This document shows positions 1 through 6,703 of a stretch of 21,354 nucleotides of DNA, piece after piece (the stretch's first letter is position 1; each line of letters opens with the position of its first letter). This stretch comes from a virus, in IMG/VR virus record IMGVR_UViG_3300045135_000278, positions 1 to 21,354 of that record. One strand, written 5' to 3'. The notes beneath the pieces were generated by a model. The model had not been told where the DNA came from and did no database searches. It worked only from the letters and a program-made list of their open reading frames with translations. Made by a program: the position numbers and the translations under genes.

Positions 1-447
1 GGTGGGTATTGTTATGCGACATACGCTCAAAATAATGGTGGCACATATTACCATTTTAATTTTACAGAGACTGGTTCACAGCGAGGTTCAATAACCTCAA
101 ATGGTTCATCAACGTCATATAACACTGGTTCAGATTATCGTCTGAAAGAAAACGTAGTGGATATGACTGGTGCGATTGATAGAGTTAAGCAGTTAAACCC
201 ATCACAGTTTAACTTTATTGGAAGTGACGCAACCGTTGATGGATTTATTGCACATGAAGTTGCTGATGTTGTACCTGAAGCTATTGTAGGCGAGAAAGAC
301 GCAGTAGATGATGAAAACAATCCAATCTATCAGCAGATAGACCAATCTAAACTTGTACCGCTACTCACTGGTGCGCTTCAAGAAGCGATTGCACGAATTG
401 AAACATTGGAAGCTGAAGTAGCTACACTGAAAGGAGCTTCTGCATGA
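1..447 (+). CDS. Tail fibre/spike C-terminus with peptidase S74 chaperone domain (5' truncated)
   Basis: The reading frame is open from base 1, so this is the last 148 residues of a longer fibre or spike whose start lies outside the window. A Gly/Ser/Thr/Asn-rich stretch (residues 1-43) leads into a Ser-Asp-Tyr-Arg-Leu-Lys-Glu-Asn motif, the signature of the S74 intramolecular chaperone domain. In that family a Ser/Lys dyad (here S44 and K49) cleaves the domain off after it has guided trimerisation of the fibre. An IAHEVADVVPEA segment and a C-terminal coiled coil (about residues 120-145, with heptad Leu/Ile/Val) match the usual end of such domains. The stop overlaps the next start as ATGA (444-447). 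It probably contributes to host-surface recognition. The domain call is confident; the receptor is unknown. Confidence 0.88.
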   Translation, partial: GGYCYATYAQNNGGTYYHFNFTETGSQRGSITSNGSSTSYNTGSDYRLKENVVDMTGAIDRVKQLNPSQFNFIGSDATVDGFIAHEVADVVPEAIVGEKDAVDDENNPIYQQIDQSKLVPLLTGALQEAIARIETLEAEVATLKGASA

Positions 448-1523
448 GCGAACTCTTAGTCAACACAATCAAGAAAGCTGACGGCACAGGCTCACTCTCT
501 GTACCGGCTGAGTCGGGTACTGTCGTCACCACAGCATCACCATCGTTGGGTAGACGCAATCTGATTATCAATGGTGCGATGCAGGTTGCACAGCGTGGGA
601 CATCAACTACTGGTATTAGTTCTGGTGCGTCTTACTACACCTCTGATAGATGGAATTTTTCAGTAGGCACTGGCGGAACATGGACAGCAACTCAAAGCAC
701 TACTGCACCTGAAGGGTTTTCTAATTCCTATAAACTTGAATGTACAACGGCTAACGCAAGCCTCTCATCAGGAAGTCTTGCCGTATTACAACAAGCTATT
801 GAAGGTCAAAACTTACAACACCTCAAGTACGGGACAGCTAATGCTGAAACTATTACCATGTCTTTTTGGGTAAGGTCTGCAAAAACTGGGACATACATTG
901 CTGAGATTTACGGTATAGATAACGCCAGACAAATTAGCAAGTCATACACGATTGACTCAGCAGATACATGGGAAAAGAAGACTATCGTCTTTGAAGGAGA
1001 TACAGTAGGGTCACTAGATAACGATAATAATGTATCTTTCTGGTGTATATTTTGGCTAGCCGCAGGTACTGATTTTACCTCTGGTACTTTATCAACAACA
1101 TGGACAGCGAATACAAACGCAAACCGTGTGGTTGGTCAGGTAAACCTTGCAGACACTGTTGGTAATAATATTTACATCACCGGAGTCCAACTAGAAGTCG
1201 GAAGCGTTGCAACACCGTTTGAACACAGAAGCTACGGTGAGGAAGAAATGCTTTGCAGACGGTATTTTCAGTTAATAACCCGGAGCGCAACGGCAGGTGA
1301 CGTATATGACAATAAAATATATGGAGCTGTTTATGGTGCTAGTGGTTCTTTTATACAACGACCCTTTGTCCCTCCTATGAGAGCAACCCCAGACTTAAGT
1401 TATTCAGTTGGGGGTAGTAATGGTTATAGCGAAATTTATACAAGTAATGTCAATTTAGGATTATACGATGATGATGACGTTACCAACCGAATTTACAACG
1501 CCAGAGCGGATGCAGAGTTATGA
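444..1523 (+). CDS. Tail fibre / receptor-binding-type structural protein
   Basis: This 359-residue protein begins at an ATG inside the ATGA overlap with the upstream fibre gene. It carries a layout I recognise from fibre-region proteins of marine phages: an N-terminal RNLIINGAMQVAQRG segment (about residues 38-52), an SDRW motif, a beta-rich carbohydrate-binding-like middle with SFWVRSAKTGTY and SYTIDSADTWEKKTI, and a FEHRSYGEE motif near residue 260. After that the last 90 or so residues are compositionally different and probably variable, as expected for a host-range determinant. No transmembrane segment or signal is visible. Its position between a self-cleaving fibre and the lysis block supports a virion-surface role. 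The ligand cannot be predicted, and an enzymatic role is not excluded. Confidence 0.75.
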   Translation: MSELLVNTIKKADGTGSLSVPAESGTVVTTASPSLGRRNLIINGAMQVAQRGTSTTGISSGASYYTSDRWNFSVGTGGTWTATQSTTAPEGFSNSYKLECTTANASLSSGSLAVLQQAIEGQNLQHLKYGTANAETITMSFWVRSAKTGTYIAEIYGIDNARQISKSYTIDSADTWEKKTIVFEGDTVGSLDNDNNVSFWCIFWLAAGTDFTSGTLSTTWTANTNANRVVGQVNLADTVGNNIYITGVQLEVGSVATPFEHRSYGEEEMLCRRYFQLITRSATAGDVYDNKIYGAVYGASGSFIQRPFVPPMRATPDLSYSVGGSNGYSEIYTSNVNLGLYDDDDVTNRIYNARADAEL

Positions 1524-1699
1524 ATATTGTTAGCGCAAAATACAAAGCCAATGAAGATGGCGTAAATGTTCGTATTCAATGCCATTTAGGTGGAGACGAT
1601 TATATTAGTGTTGTCATTGACCCAGACCGTGAGTCGTACCAAGAAATCATGCGACAGGTTGATGCGGGTGAGCTAACGATTCAGGATGCGGATAGCTAA
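1520..1699 (+). CDS. Small acidic protein downstream of the tail fibre
   Basis: This 59-residue ORF starts at the ATG of another ATGA overlap (1520-1523) with the fibre stop and ends with TAA at 1697-1699. The protein (starting MNIVSAKYKANEDG, ending TIQDADS) is acidic, without membrane segments, and contains a VVIDPDRESYQEI stretch. Short proteins of this style commonly sit directly after fibre genes in marine phages and may help fibre assembly or be a minor fibre component, but that is inferred from position only. The tight coupling and sensible composition make it a real gene; its function is unknown. Confidence 0.7.
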   Translation: MNIVSAKYKANEDGVNVRIQCHLGGDDYISVVIDPDRESYQEIMRQVDAGELTIQDADS

Positions 1700-1708
1700 G
1701 GGTAGGAT

Positions 1709-1900
1709 GTGAAAGACATGGCAACAGAAGGCACTAAGCAGGTTATTGACGCAGTTAGTGTAGTCACAGTAGTAGGAACAATCGGTGATGTGTTGCCACC
1801 TCTGGCGGCCTTATTCACATTAATATGGACAGGCATCCGCATCTACGAAACACAGACAGTACAGGGCTTATTAGGCAGGAAGCCTCCTAATGATAGCTGA
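1709..1900 (+). CDS. Holin-like small membrane protein
   Basis: This 63-residue protein has a single strongly hydrophobic segment (about residues 18-45, containing TVVGTIGDVLPPLAALFTLIW) followed by IRIYETQTVQGLL and a basic tail. That is the shape of short holins found in T7-like and cyanophage lysis blocks, which make membrane lesions that release or activate the endolysin. The GTG at 1709 has an AAGGGTAGG stretch just upstream; an in-frame ATG at 1718 is an alternative that changes only three residues. Its stop (1898-1900) lies just inside the next gene, so the two are coupled. The holin call rests on size, topology and the adjacent membrane proteins. No endolysin is present in the window. 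Confidence 0.68.
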   Translation: MKDMATEGTKQVIDAVSVVTVVGTIGDVLPPLAALFTLIWTGIRIYETQTVQGLLGRKPPNDS

Positions 1901-2333
1901 GCTTGCCGCCGCTAATGCCGCCTTTGGTGTCATCAAAGAAGCGATAGCCAACGGTAAGCAACTATACGAAGCCGGTGATGCACTAGCAGACTACTTTGGC
2001 TTCAAGGCAGAACTACAAAAGAAGGCGCACGAACACGGATACAAGTCCGATATGCAAGCCTTCCAAGCGGCAGAACAGCTTAAAGAATATGAAGCTACGC
2101 TGAAACAAATGATGATATGGCAGGGCAGAGCAGGACTATGGGAGGACTGGTTAGCCTTCCAGAAACAAATGAAGGACAGTAGAGACAGTGCTGAACGTGA
2201 AGAGAAGGCCAAGAAAGCTAAACGTAAAAAACAAATTACTGATTGGTGCATTGGGATTGGTCTGGGCATTAGCGTTCTCACAGCCATTGGTTTGGTAATC
2301 TACATCTTCTACTGGTTAAGTAAACAGGGATAA
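1890..2333 (+). CDS. Coiled-coil protein with C-terminal membrane anchor (lysis block)
   Basis: This 147-residue protein begins MIAELAAANAAFGVIKEAI, continues through a long charged helical region (about residues 25-115, rich in Lys, Glu, Gln and Trp) and ends with one hydrophobic segment (about residues 119-143, GIGLGISVLTAIGLVIYIFYW). It is therefore predicted to be a tail-anchored protein with a large helical domain on one side of the inner membrane. It sits between two holin-like genes. Inner-membrane spanins (Rz) have the anchor at the N-terminus, so this is not a standard Rz, and I do not assign a spanin function. Similar proteins occur in marine podovirus lysis regions without a proven role. 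A lysis accessory role is an inference from context. Confidence 0.7.
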   Translation: MIAELAAANAAFGVIKEAIANGKQLYEAGDALADYFGFKAELQKKAHEHGYKSDMQAFQAAEQLKEYEATLKQMMIWQGRAGLWEDWLAFQKQMKDSRDSAEREEKAKKAKRKKQITDWCIGIGLGISVLTAIGLVIYIFYWLSKQG

Positions 2334-2338
2334 TCGTA

Positions 2339-2521
2339 ATGTGGCTACTATTTGCAATACTAATTCAAGCTGATGGCTACGCTGTCTATCCTCAAGGCCC
2401 ATTCGCAACAATGGATCAGTGCTTTGAAGCCCGTGAGTATTTTATGGCAACAGCACCACAGCCTAAGATCAACTACGATGCTATCTGCATACAGACGGAT
2501 GTAACAGGTAATGCCACATGA
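2339..2521 (+). CDS. Small exported or membrane-associated protein of unknown function
   Basis: This 60-residue protein starts with a short hydrophobic stretch (MWLLFAILIQADG) and then becomes polar, with two cysteines (C28 and C50) and the phrases TMDQCFEAREYF and YDAICIQTD. The N-terminus could be a signal or weak anchor, but there is no clear signal-peptidase site and no lipobox, so it is not an obvious outer-membrane spanin. An AGGG sequence lies about 9 bases before the ATG, and the stop overlaps the next start as ATGA. Its place within the membrane-protein block suggests a periplasmic or lysis-linked role; the two cysteines could form a disulphide. The function is unknown. Confidence 0.62.
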   Translation: MWLLFAILIQADGYAVYPQGPFATMDQCFEAREYFMATAPQPKINYDAICIQTDVTGNAT

Positions 2522-2883
2522 TTGGGTTAGTCACAGCTATCACGAACTTGGCAGGTACATGGGTCAGTGCCAAGGCGGAGTCAACCAAGGCCACCGCAGA
2601 GGCCAAAGCCACAGCACTGAAAACAGCGGCACAGTCTACAGCGGACTGGGAACGCATCATGGCAGAGGCATCAAAGAATTCGTGGAAGGACGAGTGGCTG
2701 ACGATAGTGTTCAGCATACCCCTGATCCTTGTCTTTATACCAAGCATGGTGGGACATATTCAATCGGGATTCGACGCATTGGCAACTTTGCCGACTTGGT
2801 ATCATGAGATTCTCATGGTAATTGTACTGGCCTCATTCGGTGTCAAAGCCGGTAAAGGTCTAATGGAAATGGTAAGGAAATAA
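2518..2883 (+). CDS. Holin-like protein of the GTA 3-TM holin type
   Basis: This 121-residue protein has an amphipathic Ala/Lys/Thr-rich N-terminal half, then a SWKDEWLTIVFSIPL segment that starts a first hydrophobic helix (about residues 60-78), a central loop and a second helix (about residues 95-112), ending with basic residues. A weaker hydrophobic stretch lies at the extreme N-terminus. The WKDEW...P...F.P pattern and overall organisation resemble the three-transmembrane holin family known from gene transfer agents and many alphaproteobacterial and marine phages. Together with the 63-aa protein this gives two candidate holins in one block, possibly a holin and a partner or antiholin. Start is at the ATGA overlap 2518-2521. 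An overlapping 98-aa ORF in another frame is a shadow. Confidence 0.65.
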   Translation: MIGLVTAITNLAGTWVSAKAESTKATAEAKATALKTAAQSTADWERIMAEASKNSWKDEWLTIVFSIPLILVFIPSMVGHIQSGFDALATLPTWYHEILMVIVLASFGVKAGKGLMEMVRK

Positions 2884-2884
2884 T

Positions 2885-3004
2885 ATGCCGAAGGTAGCAG
2901 GTAAAGAGTATCCATACACTAAGAAAGGCATTGCAATGGCTAAGAACAAGGCCAAAGCAACTGGCAAGAAAGTTAGTTACACTAAAAAGAAAAAGAAGAA
3001 GTAA
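2885..3004 (+). CDS. 39-aa lysine-rich protein
   Basis: This very short gene encodes MPKVAGKEYPYTKKGIAMAK followed by an even more lysine-rich tail ending in six lysines. The stop of the holin-like gene precedes it by one base, and its own stop overlaps the next ATG (TAATG at 3002-3006). The PKVxxKEYPYTKKG opening is a pattern I associate with tiny conserved proteins in marine podoviruses, where no function is established. It is too basic and too short to be an enzyme, so nucleic-acid binding or packing inside the virion is a guess. The conserved-looking start and the stop/start coupling on both sides support a real gene. Confidence 0.7.
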   Translation: MPKVAGKEYPYTKKGIAMAKNKAKATGKKVSYTKKKKKK

Positions 3005-3141
3005 TGGCTACTCCTACAAACAAGGCTCTGTACAATCGTGTGAAGGCTGAGGCTAAAAAGAAATACAAGGTCTGGCCTTCTGCGTATGCGTCAGGTTGGT
3101 TAACCAAGGAGTACAAGAAGCGTGGCGGGAAGTACAAATAA
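3004..3141 (+). CDS. 45-aa basic protein with WPSAYASGW motif
   Basis: The 45-residue product begins at the ATG of a TAATG overlap and is rich in Lys, Tyr and Trp. It contains NKALYNRVKAEAKKKYKVWP and SAYASGWLTKEYKKRGGKY, a recognisable short module of aquatic phage genomes that I believe has no known function. It is the second in a run of five basic mini-genes, and its 3' end overlaps the next gene by 20 bases in a different frame. No membrane segment is visible. Confidence 0.7.
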   Translation: MATPTNKALYNRVKAEAKKKYKVWPSAYASGWLTKEYKKRGGKYK

Positions 3142-3376
3142 ACCGAAAGGTGGTCTGACCAAATGGTTTAAAGAAGACTGGCGCGACTTAAAGACAGGGA
3201 AGGAGTGTGGACGTAAGTCTGCAAAAGGTAAAAGCAAAAGACCTTATCCTTCTTGTCGTCCTAAAGCAGTAGCCGCTAAGATGACTGCCGCTGAGAAGCG
3301 TAGTAGCATCAAACGTAAGACTGGCCCTGCTAAGATTAAACACAAAGTAACTGCATCAGGTAAGCGGAGAAAGTAA
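3122..3376 (+). CDS. 84-aa basic protein, DUF5872-like
   Basis: A GTG at 3122 with AAGGAG ten bases upstream (3106-3111) starts an 84-residue basic protein. It contains KGGLTKWFKEDWRDLKTG, a CGRKSAKG stretch, YPSCRP and a KMTAAEKRSSIKRK helix. I recognise this layout as the DUF5872 type, which occurs in aquatic phages and some large eukaryotic viruses without a known function. The two cysteines (C29 and C44) with many Lys/Arg residues could bind nucleic acid or a metal, though this is only inference. The gene overlaps the preceding one by 20 bases and is joined to the next by TAATG (3374-3378). Confidence 0.72.
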   Translation: MAGSTNKPKGGLTKWFKEDWRDLKTGKECGRKSAKGKSKRPYPSCRPKAVAAKMTAAEKRSSIKRKTGPAKIKHKVTASGKRRK

Positions 3377-3552
3377 TGGCAAAGCCTAAGTTCCCACCAA
3401 ACCCACAACCAAAGATTGACAACCGTAGTATTCCAAAAGGTTATACATATATTCCGGGTGAGACTGTCAACTCAGAGAAAAAAAAGTCTAAGATTGATGA
3501 TGACAAGAACTGGAAGCGGTTACCTAACCAACCAAAAGGATATAGATTCTAA
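3376..3552 (+). CDS. 58-aa proline/lysine-rich protein
   Basis: The product begins MAKPKFPPNPQPKIDNRS, has an IPKGYTYIPGE segment and ends with PNQPKGYRF. The repeated PKGY motif near the middle and the end, with proline-rich surroundings, suggests an extended rather than globular protein. It starts and stops within TAATG overlaps (3374-3378 and 3550-3554), fixing both ends. I do not recognise a family. As one of five consecutive basic mini-genes just before the tail operon, it may be a minor virion or packaging component, but the sequence does not prove this. Confidence 0.65.
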   Translation: MAKPKFPPNPQPKIDNRSIPKGYTYIPGETVNSEKKKSKIDDDKNWKRLPNQPKGYRF

Positions 3553-3839
3553 TGGCTGAAAGAGATCCAAGACTCAAACGAGCAGGTGTATCAGGGTTCA
3601 ACAAACCAAAACGTACTCCTAACCATCCTAAGAAGTCACACGTCGTTGTGGCTAAAGAGGGTGACAAGGTAAAAACAATTCGGTTTGGCGAGCAAGGTGC
3701 AAAGACTGCAGGTAAACCAAAAGCAGGTGAGAGTGATCGCATGAAGAAAAAACGTGCATCATTTAAGGCTCGTCACGGTAAGAACATCGCAAAAGGAAAG
3801 ATGTCAGCGGCATATTGGGCTGATAAAGTTAAGTGGTAG
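3552..3839 (+). CDS. 95-aa basic conserved phage protein
   Basis: This 95-residue Lys/Arg-rich protein opens MAERDPRLKRAGVSGFNKPK and contains SHVVVAKEGDKVKTIRFGEQG and, near the C-terminus, SFKARHGKNIAKGKMSAAYW. The RLKRAGVSG..NKPKRTP..HP.KSH and RH.KNI.KGKMS.AYWA patterns recur in aquatic phages, and related sequences are found in some large viruses; I am not certain of the Pfam number. The function is unestablished. The strong positive charge suggests a nucleic-acid-associated role, possibly in the virion. It is the last gene before the promoter at 3843; its stop lies only four bases upstream of the -35 box, so transcription of the following genes can be boosted independently. Confidence 0.75.
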   Translation: MAERDPRLKRAGVSGFNKPKRTPNHPKKSHVVVAKEGDKVKTIRFGEQGAKTAGKPKAGESDRMKKKRASFKARHGKNIAKGKMSAAYWADKVKW

Positions 3840-3842
3840 GGG

Positions 3843-3871
3843 TTGACAAAATAGCAAAAGTATGCTATAAT
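3843..3871 (+). promoter_or_regulatory. Consensus sigma70-type promoter before the tail operon
   Basis: TTGACA (3843-3848) and TATAAT (3866-3871) are both exact consensus hexamers separated by 17 bp, with TGC directly before the -10 box giving an extended -10. The predicted start near 3878 leaves a leader of about 20 bases, which contains AGGA (3887-3890) seven bases before the ATG at 3898. The 58-bp gap that holds it is one of very few noncoding stretches. It would let host RNA polymerase drive tail and ejection genes. Confidence 0.85.
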
Positions 3872-3897
3872 ATTAAACTCTTAAGTAGGAAACGCAA

Positions 3898-4542
3898 ATG
3901 ACGTATCTTGAAATTGTAAATAATATTCTCAAACGCTTAAGAGAGCGTACAGTCTCGACAGTCAATGAGACTGCGTACTCAACACTCATTGGTGTGTTAG
4001 TCAACGATGCCAAAGAAGAGATTGAGAATGCATGGAATTGGTCTGCGTTGCGTACTACCTTGTCAGCCACTACATCCTCTGGCGTATTTAACTACGAACT
4101 GAACGGTACTCAGAATCGTTTTAAGATTCTTGATGTTGTGAATGACACTAGCAACTTCTTCATGACTTACCGTACAGCGTCTGAGTTTAACAACTGGTTT
4201 TTAAATACAACTCCTACAAGTGGAGCACCTCGTTATTATTCTTTCAATGGAATCTCTGACGATGGAGACACGCTTGTTGACTTGTATCCTATTCCTAATG
4301 GAGCATATGACTTACGCTTTAACGTTGTCATGCCTCAAGCAGAATTATCAGCAGATAGCACAACTCTTTTAATTCCTGCAAAGCCTGTTCAAATGCTTGC
4401 GTATGCAAAGGCTGTTGAGGAACGTGGTGAAGACGGTGGTGCATCAGCTAACTCTGCATACTCTACAGCAGAACGTGTACTGAATGATGCAATTGCGTTT
4501 GATTCAGCTAAACATCCTGAAGAGATTATCTGGAGTTCTTAA
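3898..4542 (+). CDS. Tail tube protein A-like (T7 gp11-type adaptor)
   Basis: This 214-residue protein has the features of podovirus tail tubular protein A, which forms the ring connecting the portal to the tail nozzle. The N-terminus (TYLEIVNNILKRLRERTVST) is followed by an LVNDAKEEIENAWNWSALR helix, a pattern typical of this family. The central beta-rich part includes YRTASEFNNWF and APRYYSF segments, and the C-terminal helix has PVQMLAYAKAVEERGEDGG. Its length is close to T7 gp11 (about 196 residues). The next gene, coupled by TAATG, is tail tube B-like, the usual order. AGGA lies seven bases before the start, downstream of the promoter at 3843. The gp11-type assignment is confident, although sequence identity with T7 itself is probably low. 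Confidence 0.82.
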   Translation: MTYLEIVNNILKRLRERTVSTVNETAYSTLIGVLVNDAKEEIENAWNWSALRTTLSATTSSGVFNYELNGTQNRFKILDVVNDTSNFFMTYRTASEFNNWFLNTTPTSGAPRYYSFNGISDDGDTLVDLYPIPNGAYDLRFNVVMPQAELSADSTTLLIPAKPVQMLAYAKAVEERGEDGGASANSAYSTAERVLNDAIAFDSAKHPEEIIWSS

Positions 4543-6080
4543 TGGCTACTCCTTTACAGTCAGCTAGTATTGCCGCACCGGGATTCTACGGTCTTAACAC
4601 ACAAGAGTCTGGGATTACCCTTGAGTCTGGCTTTGCGCTACAGGCTACTAACTGTGTGATTGATAAGTTTGGTAGACTAGGTGCTCGTAAAGGGTGGCAG
4701 TTTCTGGATGAGTCAACAGGGATTGACTTACAAGGTACGCATCGGTTTGTAGATATTAATGGTGCTGAGTACTTTGGTGCTTGGTCTAACACATCATTTT
4801 ATATTTACTCTAGTGGTACACTCAATCCTGTTACGTACACAAATACTCCGGGTATTAACAATGTAACAACAGGTAACTGGCAAGCGGCTACATTGAATGA
4901 TGCGGCTTACTTGTTCCAAGGTGGTTATGAACCTATTTACTTTAGCCCTACCACTGGTGTACTTGATGACATTACTACTCAGGGTAAAGGTACTCCGCCA
5001 CAAGCTAACACAGTATTGTCTGCATATGGTAGACTGTGGGTAGCAAACACACCATCTAACAAGACAACTGTATACTGGTCTAACTTGCTTGATGGTGCAG
5101 AATGGAGACCCGGCACAGGCACTGTAGGCTCACTAGATATCTCAAGTATTCTTGTCAACGGTAACGATGAGATTGTTTCATTAGGTGCTCACAACGGTTA
5201 TTTGATTATCTTCTGTAAGCAGAATATTGTTATCATGGGTGACTCTGACAACAATCAGACATACCTTGATCCTGCTACAATGCAACTTGTCGAAGTAATT
5301 TCTGGTGTTGGCTGTATTGCAAGAGACTCTGTTCGTAACACGGGTACTGATATTGTGTTCTTGTCTGAGTCTGGTGTGCGTAGTCTTGGACGAGTAATTC
5401 AAGAGAAGTCACAACCAATGCGTGAACTTTCACGTAATGTGCGCGATGATCTTGTACAGTTAATTGAATCTGAAACACCATCAAAGATTAAGTCTGTATA
5501 CTCAGAATCAAATGCATTTTACTTGTTAGCATTCCCAACAACACGACAAGTATACTGTTTTGATATGCGAGCACCCTTACAAGATGGCTCATCTCGTGTG
5601 ACTATCTGGAACAATATGGACTTTACATCTTGGTTAGGTTTTGATGGTGAAGTGTATATGACTCATGCGGATGGTCTTGCACGATACACTGGCTACCAAG
5701 ATAATGGTGAGAAGTATCGTATGGTGTACTTCACAAACTACTTTGATCTCAGTGCTCCATCGGCAGTAAAGATTCTCAAGCGATTAGCTATTACTGTAAT
5801 TGGTGCAACAGGTCAAGACTTTGTTGTGAAATCAGGTTTTGATTATAGTGACGTATACAATAACTATGCGTTGACTGTAAAGCAAGCAACAATCTATGAG
5901 TATAACGTTGCAGAATACAATGAGTCTGAATACTCAGGCGGTAACATTGTAGATACTGTACGTGTTGCAGGTTCTGGAGCAGGTTCGGTTATGCAATTAG
6001 GTTTTGAAGCAGACCTTAATGGTGGTGCTTTATCAATTCAAAAGATGGACATCTATGTTAAACAAGGTAGAACACTATGA
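4542..6080 (+). CDS. Tail tube protein B-like (T7 gp12-type nozzle)
   Basis: This 512-residue structural protein starts at the TAATG overlap with tail tube A. The opening (APGFYGLNTQESGITLESGF, then ATNCVIDKFGRLGARKGW) is a recognisable signature of the nozzle/stabilisation protein family in marine podoviruses. The rest is dominated by short beta-strand segments with repeated Gly/Asn turns, including an RLWVANTPSNKTTVYWS region, as expected for a beta-propeller-like nozzle. T7 gp12 is longer (794 residues), so this is a compact version. It forms the distal tail channel that contacts the cell surface. The stop overlaps the next ATG as ATGA (6077-6080). Confidence 0.8.
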   Translation: MATPLQSASIAAPGFYGLNTQESGITLESGFALQATNCVIDKFGRLGARKGWQFLDESTGIDLQGTHRFVDINGAEYFGAWSNTSFYIYSSGTLNPVTYTNTPGINNVTTGNWQAATLNDAAYLFQGGYEPIYFSPTTGVLDDITTQGKGTPPQANTVLSAYGRLWVANTPSNKTTVYWSNLLDGAEWRPGTGTVGSLDISSILVNGNDEIVSLGAHNGYLIIFCKQNIVIMGDSDNNQTYLDPATMQLVEVISGVGCIARDSVRNTGTDIVFLSESGVRSLGRVIQEKSQPMRELSRNVRDDLVQLIESETPSKIKSVYSESNAFYLLAFPTTRQVYCFDMRAPLQDGSSRVTIWNNMDFTSWLGFDGEVYMTHADGLARYTGYQDNGEKYRMVYFTNYFDLSAPSAVKILKRLAITVIGATGQDFVVKSGFDYSDVYNNYALTVKQATIYEYNVAEYNESEYSGGNIVDTVRVAGSGAGSVMQLGFEADLNGGALSIQKMDIYVKQGRTL

Positions 6081-6703
6081 GTTCATATACTAAATCAACT
6101 GACTTTGCGTCTAAGGATGCCTTGCTTACAGGGAATCCTCTTAAGGTTGTCAAGGGTACAGAGATTGACGATGAGTTCAATGCAATTCAAACAGCAATCA
6201 ACTCAAAAGCAGATCTTAACTCTCCTGCATTAACTGGTACACCAACAGCACCTACTGCGTCTGCAGGCACAAACACAACACAGTTAGCCACTTGTGCATT
6301 TGTACTCGCTAATGGCGTTCCTTCTGGAATGATTGCTATGTGGTCTGGCGTTAGTGTTCCAAGTGGATGGTACTTATGTGATGGTACTAACGGGACTCCA
6401 AACTTAACAGATCGTTTTGTTGTAGGCTCTGGTAATACATACTCTATCGGAGACACAGGCGGTAGCGCAGACGCTGTTGTTGTGTCACACACGCACACAA
6501 TTACTGATCCGGGTCACTCGCATACTCAGTACTCAACAGGGCCAAAGAACAACTCGTTTGACTCTGGTACTTCTGTTGGTAACGATAGCACTGGCCCAAC
6601 AAGCACAGAAACAACTGGTATTAGTATTAACTCTTCTGGTGAATCAGGTACTAACAAGAACTTACCTCCATACTATGCACTAGCATACATCATGAAGGCT
6701 TAA
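6077..6703 (+). CDS. Tail collar-domain fibre protein
   Basis: This 208-residue protein has an N-terminal attachment region (about 1-45), a low-complexity linker with NSPALTGTPTAPTASAGTNT (about 48-67), and a C-terminal phage tail collar domain. The last begins at GMIAMWSGVSVPSGWYLCDG and continues through GTPNLTDRFVVG and a His-rich VSHTHTITDPGHSHT segment. In this family the paired His motifs often bind metal ions along the fibre axis. The end (NLPPYYALAYIMKA) is the standard collar-domain terminus. The protein is probably a short fibre attached to the nozzle made by the preceding gene. It overlaps the next gene by TAATG. The 68-aa ORF over its 3' half is a shadow. Confidence 0.82.
   Translation: MSSYTKSTDFASKDALLTGNPLKVVKGTEIDDEFNAIQTAINSKADLNSPALTGTPTAPTASAGTNTTQLATCAFVLANGVPSGMIAMWSGVSVPSGWYLCDGTNGTPNLTDRFVVGSGNTYSIGDTGGSADAVVVSHTHTITDPGHSHTQYSTGPKNNSFDSGTSVGNDSTGPTSTETTGISINSSGESGTNKNLPPYYALAYIMKA

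Noticed and set aside
2511-2807. 98-codon plus-strand ORF overlapping the GTA-type holin gene
   Set aside because: Composition (many His, Gly, Ser, Arg) is that of a frame-shadow; the overlapping frame has transmembrane helices and ATGA coupling.
6640-6703. Collar-domain gene as the main host-range fibre
   Set aside because: The collar domain is short and follows the nozzle gene; the S74 and RNLIINGAMQ-type proteins at 1-1523 are at least equally likely, so no single receptor-binding protein is named.
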